From assembly GCA_016705005.1 (NCBI GenBank), contig JADIZB010000012.1, positions 124,001-188,000 of the forward strand: 64,000 bases of DNA, read 5' to 3'. The translations under genes and the position numbers were made by a program. Shown here piece after piece: positions 18,455-28,116 of this stretch (positions within the stretch are counted from its first letter, which is position 1; each line of letters begins with the position of its first letter). This stretch comes from Bacteroidales bacterium. Its GTDB lineage: Bacteria > Bacteroidota > Bacteroidia > Bacteroidales > Lentimicrobiaceae. Below the pieces are notes generated by a model. It ran no database searches. It saw only the letters and a program-made list of their open reading frames with translations, and was not told where the DNA came from.

Positions 18455-18492
18455 GAAAAAAAATACCGGGGCACAAAACTTTGTGTCCCGGT
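18455..18492 (-). terminator. Terminator after citF
   Basis: A stem of about 13 bp (ACCGGGGCACAAA / TTTGTGTCCCGGT, with a G-T pair) with a 2-base gap is followed on the minus strand by a run of T. It ends the citDE-citF transcript. Confidence 0.9.
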
Positions 18493-18517
18493 GAATATTT
18501 TGCACAAATCTGAAGAA

Positions 18518-20080
18518 TCAGACAATAACTTTCCTCACCGCATCAATCACAGTTCCATCAACCCATTTGATGGCCGCAATGAATTCATCGCTGAGAACCG
18601 GTAGCGATGGTTTTCCGCAGATCCGTTCGGCTTCTTCCTTGAGCTGATGGATTGATCTGATGGGCAGAGAGGAACCTTTGAGTTTGTCGATAAGATCGGT
18701 ACGCAAGGGGTTAATAGCAATGCCTCTTTCGGTTACGATCACATCAATCAGTTCACCAGGCCCGCAGATGGTGGTCACCTGGTCGCGGATCACCGGCATC
18801 CTGTCGCGGAAGAGCGGGATGGGCAGTATCACACATTTCGAGAACAGGCAGTTCATCCATCCACCGATACCATGCAGCAGGTAACCATCTGAATGGGTCA
18901 CCACGTTGGCGTTAAAGTTGATATCCACTTCGGTGGCACCAAGGATTACCACATCAACCATGGAGGCGAAGTTACCCTTGCCATGATAATTGTAACTGGT
19001 AAACGGACTGGTATTCAGGTGTCCGGCGTTTTCACGCATCGACCTTACCCCTTCGAGGTCAAAAGTCTGCCCGTCGAGTATATAATCAACCAGGCCTTCT
19101 TCAAGCATCTTAACGAGGTATTTGTTGCTTCCGCCCCTGGCAAATCTGGCTTTCATGCCTCTTTTCCGAAGCATTTCAGCAAAATAGATTCCGATGGATA
19201 GGGCTGTGCCACCGGCTCCTGCCTGGAAGGAGAACCCATCCCTTACAATGCCGGTTTCATCGCAGAACTGAGCGGTAAGCTCAGCCAGCAGCAACCTGTC
19301 GGGGCTTTTGGTGATTTCGGTCGTGCCGGAAACAATTTTTTCAGGAATTCCCACCTTGTCGAGGACCACCACATGATCGACATAATTGCCGTGAATCTGC
19401 CAGGGCACACAGGGAAAGGGAACCAGGTTATCAGTAACTACGATGACCTTATCGGCATATTGTGAATCGGCGAGTGCAAAACCAAGGAGTCCGCAGGCTG
19501 CAGGACCACGGTCGCCGGTGGCATTACCGAATGCATCGGCTGTCGGGGCGGCGATCACCGCTATGTCAACATGCAGATCACCATCCTGAATGGCCTGGTA
19601 GCGGCCACCATGAGAGCGCAGAATACCCATGCCCTGCATGCCTCCCTCGGTGGTGAATTTGCCCAGGGCGCCATTCATACTTCCTTCAATATGATGGATT
19701 GTTCCATCCTCCAGGTATTTGATCAGTGGACTGTGGCATTCGAAAGAGGCGGAGGGAGCCCAGGTCAGGTTTTTTATCCCCAGTTCTGCGGCAGCATCAA
19801 AAACCTGGTTTCCAACCAGATCACCATTACGGAAATGGTGGTGGGTCGATATGGTCATGCCATTTTTCAACCCGCATTTCTCCAAAGCTTCCCTGATCGA
19901 TCCGGTGACTTTGTTGCCATCGTCAGGATAATCGGCACAGGTACTGATGGGTGGAGCATACTTCCGGCCGGTGGGTCTGAATTTTCCGACACCCAGATAG
20001 GGAACCGCTTCTTTTCCGTTGATGATCTGCGGAACTACCCGCCCGATGGCATTGGTAGTCAGTTTATCGTATTTCGACAT
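18518..20080 (-). CDS. citF: Citrate lyase alpha subunit (citrate CoA-transferase)
   Basis: 520 residues, matching the usual CitF length. It shows the family landmarks in order: ADYPDDGNKVTGSIREALEKCGLKNGMTIS-type N-terminus, GSMNGALGKF, GDRGPAACG, and the GxGGTALSIGIYFAEM block. The alpha subunit exchanges acetate for citrate on the acyl-carrier subunit before cleavage to oxaloacetate and acetate. The partner citD-citE fusion lies just upstream (42 bp) in the same direction. Together these supply the alpha, gamma and beta functions. citC, citX and citG are not in the window, so activation enzymes must be elsewhere. Confidence 0.93.
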   Translation of the reverse strand: MSKYDKLTTNAIGRVVPQIINGKEAVPYLGVGKFRPTGRKYAPPISTCADYPDDGNKVTGSIREALEKCGLKNGMTISTHHHFRNGDLVGNQVFDAAAELGIKNLTWAPSASFECHSPLIKYLEDGTIHHIEGSMNGALGKFTTEGGMQGMGILRSHGGRYQAIQDGDLHVDIAVIAAPTADAFGNATGDRGPAACGLLGFALADSQYADKVIVVTDNLVPFPCVPWQIHGNYVDHVVVLDKVGIPEKIVSGTTEITKSPDRLLLAELTAQFCDETGIVRDGFSFQAGAGGTALSIGIYFAEMLRKRGMKARFARGGSNKYLVKMLEEGLVDYILDGQTFDLEGVRSMRENAGHLNTSPFTSYNYHGKGNFASMVDVVILGATEVDINFNANVVTHSDGYLLHGIGGWMNCLFSKCVILPIPLFRDRMPVIRDQVTTICGPGELIDVIVTERGIAINPLRTDLIDKLKGSSLPIRSIHQLKEEAERICGKPSLPVLSDEFIAAIKWVDGTVIDAVRKVIV

Positions 20081-20121
20081 ATAGCTTATTTTTGATCAGA
20101 TAACTTACCTGGAATTACAAT

Positions 20122-21339
20122 TCATACATTCAGAAACTCATTGCGCCAGTCGGCATTCAGTTTCCCCATACTTACCGCGAGGTTGATGGTATGCTGGGCA
20201 CGTTTAACAACCGGCGGATCGATCATTTTGGTTCCCAGGGAAACTACACCGAGACCTTTCTCAGTTGCTTCAATAAAGGCATTGACGATTTTCTTTGCCT
20301 TATCAATTTCGGCTTCATCGGGTGCAAAATTGTCGTGAATAACCCTGATCTGCCTTGGATGGATACAGCCCATACCATCAAATCCAAGTGCCTTGGACCT
20401 GAGGACGGTTTGTTTCAGGGCTTCCATGTCGGCAATATCCGAGAATACAGAATCAATGGCCTGAACACCGGCTGCTTTGCAGGCATTGACCACCATGCTG
20501 CGGGCAAAGAACGATTCGTTGCCTTCGTTGGTCCTGCGGGTACCCAGGTCGGCAGTATAATCTTCAAGGCCGATGGCCACTGCCACAACATTGGGTGATG
20601 AAGCAATTTCCAAAGCTTTCAGCACGCCCAGGGCGCTTTCAATAATCGGCATCAGCCAGATGTTGCTGTTGATACCTTTCTCCTTTTTGATCTTCTCAAT
20701 GTTCTCGTTCACCAGCTTTAACTGCTCTGCACTTTCGCATTTCGGAACAAGCACAAGATTCACATTATGCGGAATAATATAGTCAAGATCGGCCAGTCCG
20801 GCAGGCACCTGATTGATCCTCACCATGCGCTCAGCACCATAAAAATCAAGGCTGCGGAGTGCATTGCGGACGAGAAAGCGGGCTTCTGCTTTTTTTGAAA
20901 CAGCCACAGCATCCTCAAGGTCAAGGATAATACCGTTGGGCTTGTGAATCCCCGCATTGATCATCAGGCTGGGGCTGTTGCCCGGAAGGTAAAGTCTTGA
21001 GAAACGGTCGCGGTCCCTGGCCGTCTGGTATTTATTCTGTGGAAGGAATTCAGTAAGGTACTCTTTGGTACTGCCGGTAAGCTGCCGGATAGCGGCTTCA
21101 AGCCTGGCGGCAATCACAAGTTCCAGAGCCCCTGAATCTTCGAGCAGAAGACTGGCATCGGAAATATTGTAGAATCTGAAGATTTCGTTGCACAAACTGA
21201 GGATAGAATCCCCATACATGGATTTTACCTTGCTTATAAGCTGGATTTCAATGCCTCCGCTTTGCCTGATTTCGAGTGTTACATGGCAATCGGAACGGAT
21301 TCCTTTACCTTTGTTTCCTATTGCTGCTATTGCTGCCAC
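20122..21339 (-). CDS. Citrate lyase acyl-carrier (gamma) and beta subunit fusion
   Basis: About 405 residues. Residues 1-85 match CitD (IEIQLISKV...YGDSILSL...EDSGALELVIAARLEAAIRQ), and from about 125 follows CitE (SRLYLPGNSPSLM, ILDLEDAV, VNQ-like, VAIGLEDYTADLGTRR, GCIHPRQI). The GTG at 21339 is chosen because a perfect GGAGG lies 5 bp upstream. The frame runs open further to an ATG, but that extra N-terminus (hydrophobic, 36 residues) matches nothing in CitD. Normally separate citD and citE genes encode these subunits. The prosthetic-group Ser would be Ser16 in GIRSD, versus GTLESSD in standard CitD. The serine is kept but its surroundings differ. Confidence 0.85.
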   Translation of the reverse strand: MAAIAAIGNKGKGIRSDCHVTLEIRQSGGIEIQLISKVKSMYGDSILSLCNEIFRFYNISDASLLLEDSGALELVIAARLEAAIRQLTGSTKEYLTEFLPQNKYQTARDRDRFSRLYLPGNSPSLMINAGIHKPNGIILDLEDAVAVSKKAEARFLVRNALRSLDFYGAERMVRINQVPAGLADLDYIIPHNVNLVLVPKCESAEQLKLVNENIEKIKKEKGINSNIWLMPIIESALGVLKALEIASSPNVVAVAIGLEDYTADLGTRRTNEGNESFFARSMVVNACKAAGVQAIDSVFSDIADMEALKQTVLRSKALGFDGMGCIHPRQIRVIHDNFAPDEAEIDKAKKIVNAFIEATEKGLGVVSLGTKMIDPPVVKRAQHTINLAVSMGKLNADWRNEFLNV

Positions 21340-22024
21340 ATCAGCCTCCGGTTTTATATTTAAAACTGTGTTATGATTCCCGTGCAAAGTAACATCAGGT
21401 AAGGCGAAAAAAAAAACAATACCAAGAAAATATTGCAGTTCATCCATCCGGTATTGTCCACTTTCCGGATAACCTTTAATACAGGTGAATTCAGCTCAGT
21501 TATGCCGGATATTTTATCATTAATCATGGATTGGTCTGCCTGAAGTTTTATCAGACTTATGAAACAGCATATCCGTTTGTATGCAATTATGACAAAATGT
21601 CCTGTGAAATTCGACACATTGTTATCCGACAAGTATTGCCGGATTCGCATAATGCGGATTATACAGGATAAATTGTAAAGTATTCATATACAGTGATGTG
21701 TGAAAATGGCTAAAATCTCCAATAATGGGTCCGAATGGCGATTCTACTCCGGGAGATATTTTTAATGTACTAATATACAGATATATATGAAATTTTTGAT
21801 TTCGTGGTGAGCCAAAGGATACGGATAATCCCGCGGTACGGAGTTTCGGGTGTATGCCGGAGCATTTTTTGAACTTAGTTTACCGTTTTTGTGTTTATCC
21901 GGTGCTTCACGATTAAATGGAATAACTTTTGATACTGAACAGCGTTAAATGTTTTTATAATTTTGTTCTGTTTTTAAGCTGAATTCCTGAACAGAACATA
22001 TTAACCAACCAAAATTCAACAACC
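21340..22024. other. Intergenic region between citDE and the lipoprotein gene
   Basis: About 685 bp holding the citrate lyase promoter on the minus strand (not precisely found) and the promoter of the lipoprotein. A TAATTTTG (21958-21965) of the -7 type stands about 60 bp before the lipoprotein ATG. No other gene is supported. Confidence 0.6.
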
Positions 22025-22909
22025 ATGAAAAAACTGAATTATCTTTTTGCAGCATTGTTAATGAGTATGAGTGTCATTGTTTCATCCTGCACCGACGACG
22101 GTGAAGAAACCGATCCGGGACCATCACTTACCCTGAAAGGTGGAGCAGGTTATACTTCGGATGATGCAGTTATCCTCATTGGTTCTACGGTCAAAGTTGG
22201 TGTTGTAGGCGGAAAAAGCAGTGTTTCCGGAAACAAGCTGACACGATTCAAATTCATCTTTACTTCAAACAACATTCCTACCACCCTGTTAGACACCACC
22301 CTGAATACCGATTCATTCAACTGGGAAACTGAAATAGAATTCAACAGCATCGGATCAGGCAGGCTCTCTTTTGAGCTGACCGACAAGGGTAATATGATGA
22401 CTGAGAAAGGCTTCGATATTACAGTTCAGGGTCCAGAAACAAAAAAATGGTCAAATGTTGAGCTGGGCTCATGGAATGATGCTATTGGTAGCTTCTTCTC
22501 CTCATCTGAAGGATTTACCTATACAGTAACCCAGACATTCAACACACCTGCCAACCAGTCAAAGATTGACTTCCTGTTCTTCAAGGGTGTTACCTATCAA
22601 AACACAATTGCATCTCCGGATGACGCTGATGCCAATACGATCAATGATCTGAAACTTTCAGCCTGGACCAATAAAAACCAGACCCGTTTCAATCCTTCTT
22701 CAATCACTGCTGCACAGTTTGATGCCATAGGCGCCAACTATCAGTTCCCGGCATTTGACCTGGGTCAGGTAAGCACCAAGATGGATCACCTCGAAGCAGG
22801 TGATGTGTTCCTTTTCAAGACAGCAACCAACAAAGTTGGTCTGGTGAAGGTGATCAGTACATACACCAAAGGCGACAAGATGAAAATTGATGTTGTAATG
22901 GAAAAATAA
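22025..22909 (+). CDS. Secreted lipoprotein of unknown function
   Basis: 294 residues. A signal peptide with a lipobox ends at Cys22 (MSVIVSSC), followed by an acidic linker (TDDGEETDPGP). The rest is predicted beta-rich and repeats Thr/Asn-rich strands. Nothing catalytic was recognised. The C-terminal ~50 residues (AGDVFLFKTATNKVGLVKVISTY...) resemble a small beta-barrel 'conserved tail' seen in several Bacteroidota surface lipoproteins, but I cannot name the family. Own promoter and own terminator. Confidence 0.75.
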   Translation: MKKLNYLFAALLMSMSVIVSSCTDDGEETDPGPSLTLKGGAGYTSDDAVILIGSTVKVGVVGGKSSVSGNKLTRFKFIFTSNNIPTTLLDTTLNTDSFNWETEIEFNSIGSGRLSFELTDKGNMMTEKGFDITVQGPETKKWSNVELGSWNDAIGSFFSSSEGFTYTVTQTFNTPANQSKIDFLFFKGVTYQNTIASPDDADANTINDLKLSAWTNKNQTRFNPSSITAAQFDAIGANYQFPAFDLGQVSTKMDHLEAGDVFLFKTATNKVGLVKVISTYTKGDKMKIDVVMEK

Positions 22910-22927
22910 TATTTTCTGAATTTTTTG

Positions 22928-22960
22928 AAAAGGCTGCCATGTTTGAGCAGCCTTTTTTTA
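22928..22960 (+). terminator. Terminator after the lipoprotein gene
   Basis: Stem AAAGGCTGC / GCAGCCTTT with a short loop is followed by seven T residues, 18 bp after the stop codon. Confidence 0.9.
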
Positions 22961-23086
22961 TTTCTTTTATACTGTGTAAACAGGATCATGTGTTGTAATT
23001 TTTAAATATCCGGGATTATATTTACATGATGTGCTCCGACAGATAAACGGTTAGCAATAGAGAACGGGAACAAGCCTTCAAATTCG

Positions 23087-23094
23087 TATTTTTG
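23087..23094 (+). promoter_or_regulatory. -7 element of the lipid kinase operon
   Basis: TATTTTTG matches the Bacteroidota TAnnTTTG box, 36 bp before the ATG at 23131. It would drive at least the lipid kinase and SUI1 genes. Confidence 0.6.
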
Positions 23095-23130
23095 CAGCCT
23101 TATCTCAAACAACCATTGTATTTCTGCAAG

Positions 23131-24021
23131 ATGGAGGGCAAGAAAAAGCGGATCCTGTTTATTGTAAATCCTGTTTCCGGCGTTAACCAGGCCAGGAAGT
23201 CCATGCTTGCTGAACTGGTTGAGACTGTGTTTGATCCGGATCTGTTTGAATGGGAAATCAGGACATCCGAATCGGCGGAACATTTAACGGAACTCAGCCG
23301 TGAAGCAGCAGCAGTGGATACTGATATCATTGTCGCGGTTGGTGGTGACGGCACTGTAAACAGGGTGGTGAAAGGCATGATCGGCAGCAATGCCGCACTG
23401 GCACTGGTACCTGCGGGTTCAGGCAACGGCCTGGCCAGGCATCTGGGAATACCGGTAGATATCATCCAGAGTTTAAAACTGATCGCTGAGGGTAAAACGC
23501 ACATCATTGATACGGTCAACCTTAACAATGACCTGTTTGTTTCAATTGCAGGGGTGGGGTTTGATGCCCTGGTGGCCAAAAGGTTTTCGCAGGGGACCCG
23601 CAGGGGTTTCTTCTCATATTTTAAGATTGTTACCAACGAATATACATGGTACCGTCCCCGGAAATACCGGATGGAGATAGACGGAAAGCAGGTAATCCGT
23701 CAGGCCCTGTTTGTCAGCTTTGCCAACACCAATCAGTTCGGATACAATACCATCATTTCTCCTGAAGCTAAAATTGATGATGGACTGGTTGACGTCTGTA
23801 TCGTAAAAAAAGTACCTTTACTTTATGCACCGCATGTGGTTGGTCTATTACTCACACGAAGGATCGACAGTTCCGGGTTTGTGGAGATCATCAGGGCCAG
23901 GCAGATAAAATTAACCAGGAATAAGAACCGGGTAGTGAACATCGACGGGGAGCCGGTAAAACTTACCAAAGACCTCGAGATAACAATCAATCCATTGTCA
24001 TTGAAAGTTATAGTGCCATAA
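23131..24021 (+). CDS. YegS/BmrU-type diacylglycerol/lipid kinase
   Basis: 296 residues. The ATG at 23131 is preferred to one 13 codons upstream because the upstream segment overlaps the promoter element. The catalytic domain shows the nucleotide loop NPVSG near residue 11 and the GGDGTVNRVVKGM signature near residue 75. A later Gly/Phe-rich block (VSIAGVGFDALVAKRF) is typical of soluble lipid kinases. It phosphorylates diacylglycerol or a related membrane lipid at the cytoplasmic face. The next gene, a SUI1 protein, starts 12 bp later. Confidence 0.9.
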   Translation: MEGKKKRILFIVNPVSGVNQARKSMLAELVETVFDPDLFEWEIRTSESAEHLTELSREAAAVDTDIIVAVGGDGTVNRVVKGMIGSNAALALVPAGSGNGLARHLGIPVDIIQSLKLIAEGKTHIIDTVNLNNDLFVSIAGVGFDALVAKRFSQGTRRGFFSYFKIVTNEYTWYRPRKYRMEIDGKQVIRQALFVSFANTNQFGYNTIISPEAKIDDGLVDVCIVKKVPLLYAPHVVGLLLTRRIDSSGFVEIIRARQIKLTRNKNRVVNIDGEPVKLTKDLEITINPLSLKVIVP

Positions 24022-24033
24022 TACCGACAAAAG

Positions 24034-24387
24034 ATGAATTCAAAAAATAAGAGCCAGAACCGCCCCCAGGGTGTGGTGTATTCAACGAATCCGGATTACA
24101 GATACAATATGGGTGAAAGCACGGAAAAAGCCACGCTTCCGCCGCAGCAGCAGGACCTTAGGGTGATGCTTGATAAGAAACTCAAAGGTGGCAAGAAGGC
24201 CACACTGGTAACCGGTTTTGTCGGAACAGAAAAGGATCTGGCCGATCTGGCAAAACAACTGAAAAACCTATGCGCGGCAGGAGGGTCTTCATCGGAGGGT
24301 GAAATTCTGGTTCAGGGTGAATTCAGGCAGAAGATTATGGATTTTCTGGTAAAGAAAGGGTATAAGGTAAAACTGGCAGGTGGATGA
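24034..24387 (+). CDS. SUI1/YciH family translation factor-like protein
   Basis: 117 residues: a charged N-terminal tail (~45 residues) and a C-terminal eIF1/SUI1 fold with the conserved pattern KKATLVTGFVG...LAKQLKNLCAAGGSSSEGEILVQGEF...KKGYKVKLAGG. Bacterial members (YciH) can bind the ribosome and influence start-codon choice. The gene sits 12 bp after the lipid kinase and 115 bp before the glycosyltransferase. Functional details inferred only from family. Confidence 0.88.
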   Translation: MNSKNKSQNRPQGVVYSTNPDYRYNMGESTEKATLPPQQQDLRVMLDKKLKGGKKATLVTGFVGTEKDLADLAKQLKNLCAAGGSSSEGEILVQGEFRQKIMDFLVKKGYKVKLAGG

Positions 24388-24423
24388 AAAACCTGGTTAC
24401 TATTTTTGAAGCAGGAAGATTAT

Positions 24424-24465
24424 TTCACAGAGATTCACGGAGGTTCACAGAGGTTCACAGAGAAA
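24424..24465. repeat. Short 10-base repeats, TCACAGAG family
   Basis: Four direct copies of units like TCACAGAGGT/TCACGGAGGT in a row. Because of it the frame of the next gene extends spuriously upstream. The probable start is after it, at 24502. Confidence 0.8.
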
Positions 24466-24501
24466 TTTTTATTGAAAAATATATCAACAGCAACAAACCA
24501 G

Positions 24502-26142
24502 ATGTCCATAAAAGTGCTTGACTTCCTGAAGCGAAACCCGTGGTTTTTTTATGCTTTCTGCATAGCCATGCTATTCCCGGCATTGTTGTGGCACCTTGGT
24601 TTTCTGGCCATCAATTTCCCCACCGACGAACCGACACGGGCTCTGGTGGCCATGGAGATGATCGTAAGCGACAATTACATTACCCCTACCATCAATGGCG
24701 AATTCTATTACAACAAGCCACCATTGTATAACTGGATCATCATCGCCTTTTACAGGATGGCAGGGAATTACTCGGAATTTACCCTGCGTCTTCCGATGGT
24801 GATCTCACTGCTCCTGTTCGGCCTGACTATTTTCCTTTTCGTCAGGAAGCACCTGGGCAACAAACAGGCATTTATTGTTGCCATTCTCTTTATTACTTCA
24901 GGCAGGATCCTTTTCTGGGATTCGTTTCTCGGGCTGATCGACATCACCTTCTCCTGGCTGGTGTATAGCTCCTTTATGCTCATTTTCTACTTTCATTCCC
25001 GGCAAAAATACCTTGCTCTTTTCCTGGTTTCGTATTTGCTGACTGCCATAACTTTTATGATGAAGGGGCTGCCATCGCTGGTGTTTCAGGGAATTACCCT
25101 GCTGGTTTTCTTCAGTTATAATAAGGAGTTTAAGAAGCTGTTCAACTGGAGGCATTTTGCAGGCATCGGGCTGTTTCTGATTATTGTCGGTGCCTATTAC
25201 CTGGCCTATTTCAGGTATAATTCGCTCGATAATGTGTTTACCACCCTGTTCAGTGAGTCGGAGAAGCGCACCATCGTCAATTATGGCTGGGTAAGGTTTG
25301 TTACCCACCTGTTTACCTTCCCGCTGGAAATGTTTTATCATTTCTTCCCCTGGTCGGTGCTGTGGGTTTTCTTCTTCACCCGGAAATTCAGGAAGGGACT
25401 GCATGAGCATCCTTTTCTCAGGTTCAACTTCCTGGTGTTTATTTTCAATATCATTATTTACTGGACCTCTCCGGAATCCTATCCAAGGTACATTTTTATG
25501 CTGTTCCCGCCGCTCTTTACCATTCTGGTTTTTATGTTTTTTGAGGATCTTGCGAAAAACGGCATCAGGAGCAGGATTGTGGAGTACTTCCTGCTTGGTG
25601 TTATGATTCTGGGTGCCGTGGCTGCGATTCCGATGCCCATACTGGAGCAGACAGGTTTTGTTGATCATGCCTGGCTGAAGGCAGGCGTAATGTTTGCTAC
25701 CATGCTGATTCTCATATTCTTCTATCTGAAGATTAAAGACCAGCGGATGATTATTTTTGCAGCAGGAATGCTGATGCTCCGGGTAGGATTCGACTGGTTC
25801 ATCATTCCGCCACGTTACAACGACTTCCAGGTTCACAAAGAGATGTCGGTCAGGGCAGCCGAAGTTACGGGCAGTGGAAAATTGTTCATTTACAGGAATT
25901 CTGAAACCGAACATGCCACTACGTTTTACATTACCATGACCAAACAGCAGTTACTGAAACGAAAGGACGAGGGTTTCAATACAACGGATTATTATTATCT
26001 GGATCCGAGGCTGATGCCCAAGGAGTATTATAAGACCATTTACGATTTTCAGCTTTACAGGCACGATCAGCCATTAAAAATTGTCAGGTTGAACCAGCTG
26101 GGGGTTAATTATAACGGACCTTTCATAGAAATAAACCCATAA
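24502..26142 (+). CDS. ArnT/GT39-like integral membrane glycosyltransferase
   Basis: 546 residues with about 11-12 hydrophobic segments. The first extracytoplasmic loop has the typical acidic pair (FPTDEPTRALVAMEMI, the 'DE' metal/donor motif of GT-C enzymes), then the NGEFYYNKPPLYNW block. Enzymes of this type transfer a sugar from polyprenyl-phosphate to lipid A or proteins on the outer face of the cytoplasmic membrane. The ATG at 24502 (first Met after the 10-base repeat) is a better start than upstream codons inside the repeat. The MscS gene follows at 1 bp. Confidence 0.88.
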   Translation: MSIKVLDFLKRNPWFFYAFCIAMLFPALLWHLGFLAINFPTDEPTRALVAMEMIVSDNYITPTINGEFYYNKPPLYNWIIIAFYRMAGNYSEFTLRLPMVISLLLFGLTIFLFVRKHLGNKQAFIVAILFITSGRILFWDSFLGLIDITFSWLVYSSFMLIFYFHSRQKYLALFLVSYLLTAITFMMKGLPSLVFQGITLLVFFSYNKEFKKLFNWRHFAGIGLFLIIVGAYYLAYFRYNSLDNVFTTLFSESEKRTIVNYGWVRFVTHLFTFPLEMFYHFFPWSVLWVFFFTRKFRKGLHEHPFLRFNFLVFIFNIIIYWTSPESYPRYIFMLFPPLFTILVFMFFEDLAKNGIRSRIVEYFLLGVMILGAVAAIPMPILEQTGFVDHAWLKAGVMFATMLILIFFYLKIKDQRMIIFAAGMLMLRVGFDWFIIPPRYNDFQVHKEMSVRAAEVTGSGKLFIYRNSETEHATTFYITMTKQQLLKRKDEGFNTTDYYYLDPRLMPKEYYKTIYDFQLYRHDQPLKIVRLNQLGVNYNGPFIEINP

Positions 26143-26143
26143 T

Positions 26144-27415
26144 ATGACACTTCTTCAGATTGGCATCAGGGTTAAGGAACTGCTTAAAAACCAGGGATTC
26201 TCAGAAGACTTCTCCGCCGGGATGCGCGACATCACCGACTTTATCATTGTGTTTATCCTGATTATCCTTAGCTACTATGCGATAAAATACATAGTACTCG
26301 GAATAGCGAGACGGATTTCGCGCAGGTCGTCGACTACGTGGGACGATGCATTATACAGCAACCGGGTATTTCATAAAGCCGTTCTGTTTGTTCCCGGGTT
26401 ATTGCTGGGTTCGCTGGCACCCTATACCCTGAGCGAGTTTCCGTCGGCACTTGTATGGGTAATAAACATCGCCCAGATTTTCCTGGTTTTTGTAACCCTG
26501 GCTACCATCAACGCATTCCTGAATGCCCTTTACGATATCTATCAGGGCTATGAAGTTTCAAAGTCTAAACCCATCAAGGGTTATCTTCAGGTTATTAAAA
26601 TCATCTTTATTGTTGTCGGTGTGATCATCGTTATCTCTATGCTGATGGGTAAATCACCCGTTTATCTGTTGGGAGGTCTTGGTGCATTCTCGGCTGTTCT
26701 GCTGTTGGTTTTCAGGGATCCGATACTTGGGCTGGTTGCCGGAATTCAGATATCGGCCAACGATATGGTAAGGCCGGGCGACTGGATCGTGTTGGGTAAA
26801 TCGGGGGCCGATGGCGTGGTTACCGATATTTCACTGACCACGGTAAAGGTTCAGAACTGGGACAAGACCATCACCACCGTTCCAACCTATTCGCTGGTTT
26901 CGGAGAGTTTTGTCAACTGGCGGGGCATGGAAGAGTCGGGTGGGAGGCGGATAAAGCGTTCCATCAGCATAGATATGAACAGCGTGAAATTCTGCACACC
27001 TGAAATGATCGGTAAATTCAGGAAAATAAGCCTTGTCAGGGAATATGTGGAACGCAAGGAAGATGAACTGGAGGCATACAACAGGCAACAGGCCATCGAC
27101 AATTCCATTATGGTGAACGGGCGCAGGCAGACCAATCTCGGGATTTTCAGGGCTTACCTTTCTGCCTATCTCAGGAACAATCCTGACATCCGTAACGATA
27201 TGACTTTTCTCGTACGGCAACTTCAGCCTGCCGAAAGTGGCATTCCCATGGAAATCTATGTGTTCAGCAGGGAACAGGAATGGGCTGCCTATGAGAATAT
27301 CCAGTCCGATATTTTCGACCATATACTCGCCGCCATACCTGAATTCGAACTGATGGTGTTCCAGAACCCTTCAGGTGCCGATATGCGCCAGATCAGGACA
27401 TTACTGAAGGATTGA
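26144..27415 (+). CDS. MscS-family mechanosensitive channel
   Basis: 423 residues with four or five membrane segments in the first ~190 residues, then the MscS signature near residue 210 (LGLVAGIQISANDMVRPGDWIVL and the beta domain TVKVQNWDKTITTVPTYSLV). The C-terminal alpha-beta region is family-typical. It opens under membrane tension to relieve osmotic stress. It directly follows the glycosyltransferase and its end overlaps the lycopene cyclase gene of the opposite strand by 23 bp. Confidence 0.92.
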   Translation: MTLLQIGIRVKELLKNQGFSEDFSAGMRDITDFIIVFILIILSYYAIKYIVLGIARRISRRSSTTWDDALYSNRVFHKAVLFVPGLLLGSLAPYTLSEFPSALVWVINIAQIFLVFVTLATINAFLNALYDIYQGYEVSKSKPIKGYLQVIKIIFIVVGVIIVISMLMGKSPVYLLGGLGAFSAVLLLVFRDPILGLVAGIQISANDMVRPGDWIVLGKSGADGVVTDISLTTVKVQNWDKTITTVPTYSLVSESFVNWRGMEESGGRRIKRSISIDMNSVKFCTPEMIGKFRKISLVREYVERKEDELEAYNRQQAIDNSIMVNGRRQTNLGIFRAYLSAYLRNNPDIRNDMTFLVRQLQPAESGIPMEIYVFSREQEWAAYENIQSDIFDHILAAIPEFELMVFQNPSGADMRQIRTLLKD

Positions 27416-28103
27416 CTTTATTACTGCTCCGGGAGCGAAGCCATTCATAAACCGTTGTGTTCATCAGCAGGAGTAACAGTCCATATACCGAATCTTCCAC
27501 CGGAATGGTTCCCATTCTGATCCCGAGATTTCTGCTGTTGTCGTACCAAACCACCGGTTCCGGAGTAAAACTGCCGGTGAGAGCGCCATTGACAATAAAA
27601 AAGGGAACCAGGGTAGCGAGATACATCACATAAAACCTGCCAAGATAGTCTGCCCTGAACACAAACAGGTGGAGCGTCAGGAAAACTGCGGCTGCAAGAA
27701 AAGTCACGAAAGTATAGGTGCGCATCGGATTCAATACGGCGACAATCAGAAGGATCAGGATCAGTGCTGCTGTAATTGCTTTGGCGTAAGGGCCCAGATA
27801 ATCCTTTTTGATCAGGTATCCGAACGAATGGTATGTGAACAGGCAGGCATAGGGAATGGCAATGAAAAACAGCCACTCTTCCACCGGAAGGTTGATGATG
27901 TAATATCCCTGGAGATAGTCCGGATTGAAACCCCACACCCCCGAATCGGTTTTATACACGTCCCATGGAATGAAAACGACCATGGTTGCAAGCATAGCCG
28001 GGAAGAGGAATTTCCAGTTCCGGTGAAACTTCAGCCTGCGATCGAAACTCACCAGCAGTGGCACAGAGATGGAAAGAAGGTTGATCCAGAAGTAATAGGA
28101 CAT
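27393..28103 (-). CDS. Lycopene cyclase, CrtYc/CrtYd fusion type
   Basis: 236 residues with about seven membrane segments. Two tandem lycopene cyclase domains carry the PxE(E) hallmark (NLPVEEW near residue 74 and IPVEDSVYGLL near 200). It turns lycopene into beta-carotene and sits at the promoter-distal end of the carotenoid operon. Length is typical of the fused (CrtYcd) form seen in Bacteroidota and archaea. Its 3' end overlaps the mscS gene on the other strand. Confidence 0.9.
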   Translation of the reverse strand: MSYYFWINLLSISVPLLVSFDRRLKFHRNWKFLFPAMLATMVVFIPWDVYKTDSGVWGFNPDYLQGYYIINLPVEEWLFFIAIPYACLFTYHSFGYLIKKDYLGPYAKAITAALILILLIVAVLNPMRTYTFVTFLAAAVFLTLHLFVFRADYLGRFYVMYLATLVPFFIVNGALTGSFTPEPVVWYDNSRNLGIRMGTIPVEDSVYGLLLLLMNTTVYEWLRSRSSNKVNPSVMS

Positions 28104-28116
28104 GGGTCAGGTGGAA

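Noticed and set aside
24898..25914. A 338-residue open frame on the minus strand inside the glycosyltransferase gene
   Set aside because: It lies fully antisense to a gene with clear family motifs; its composition (rich in His, Gln, Pro) is the shadow of hydrophobic codons. No gene-like start region.
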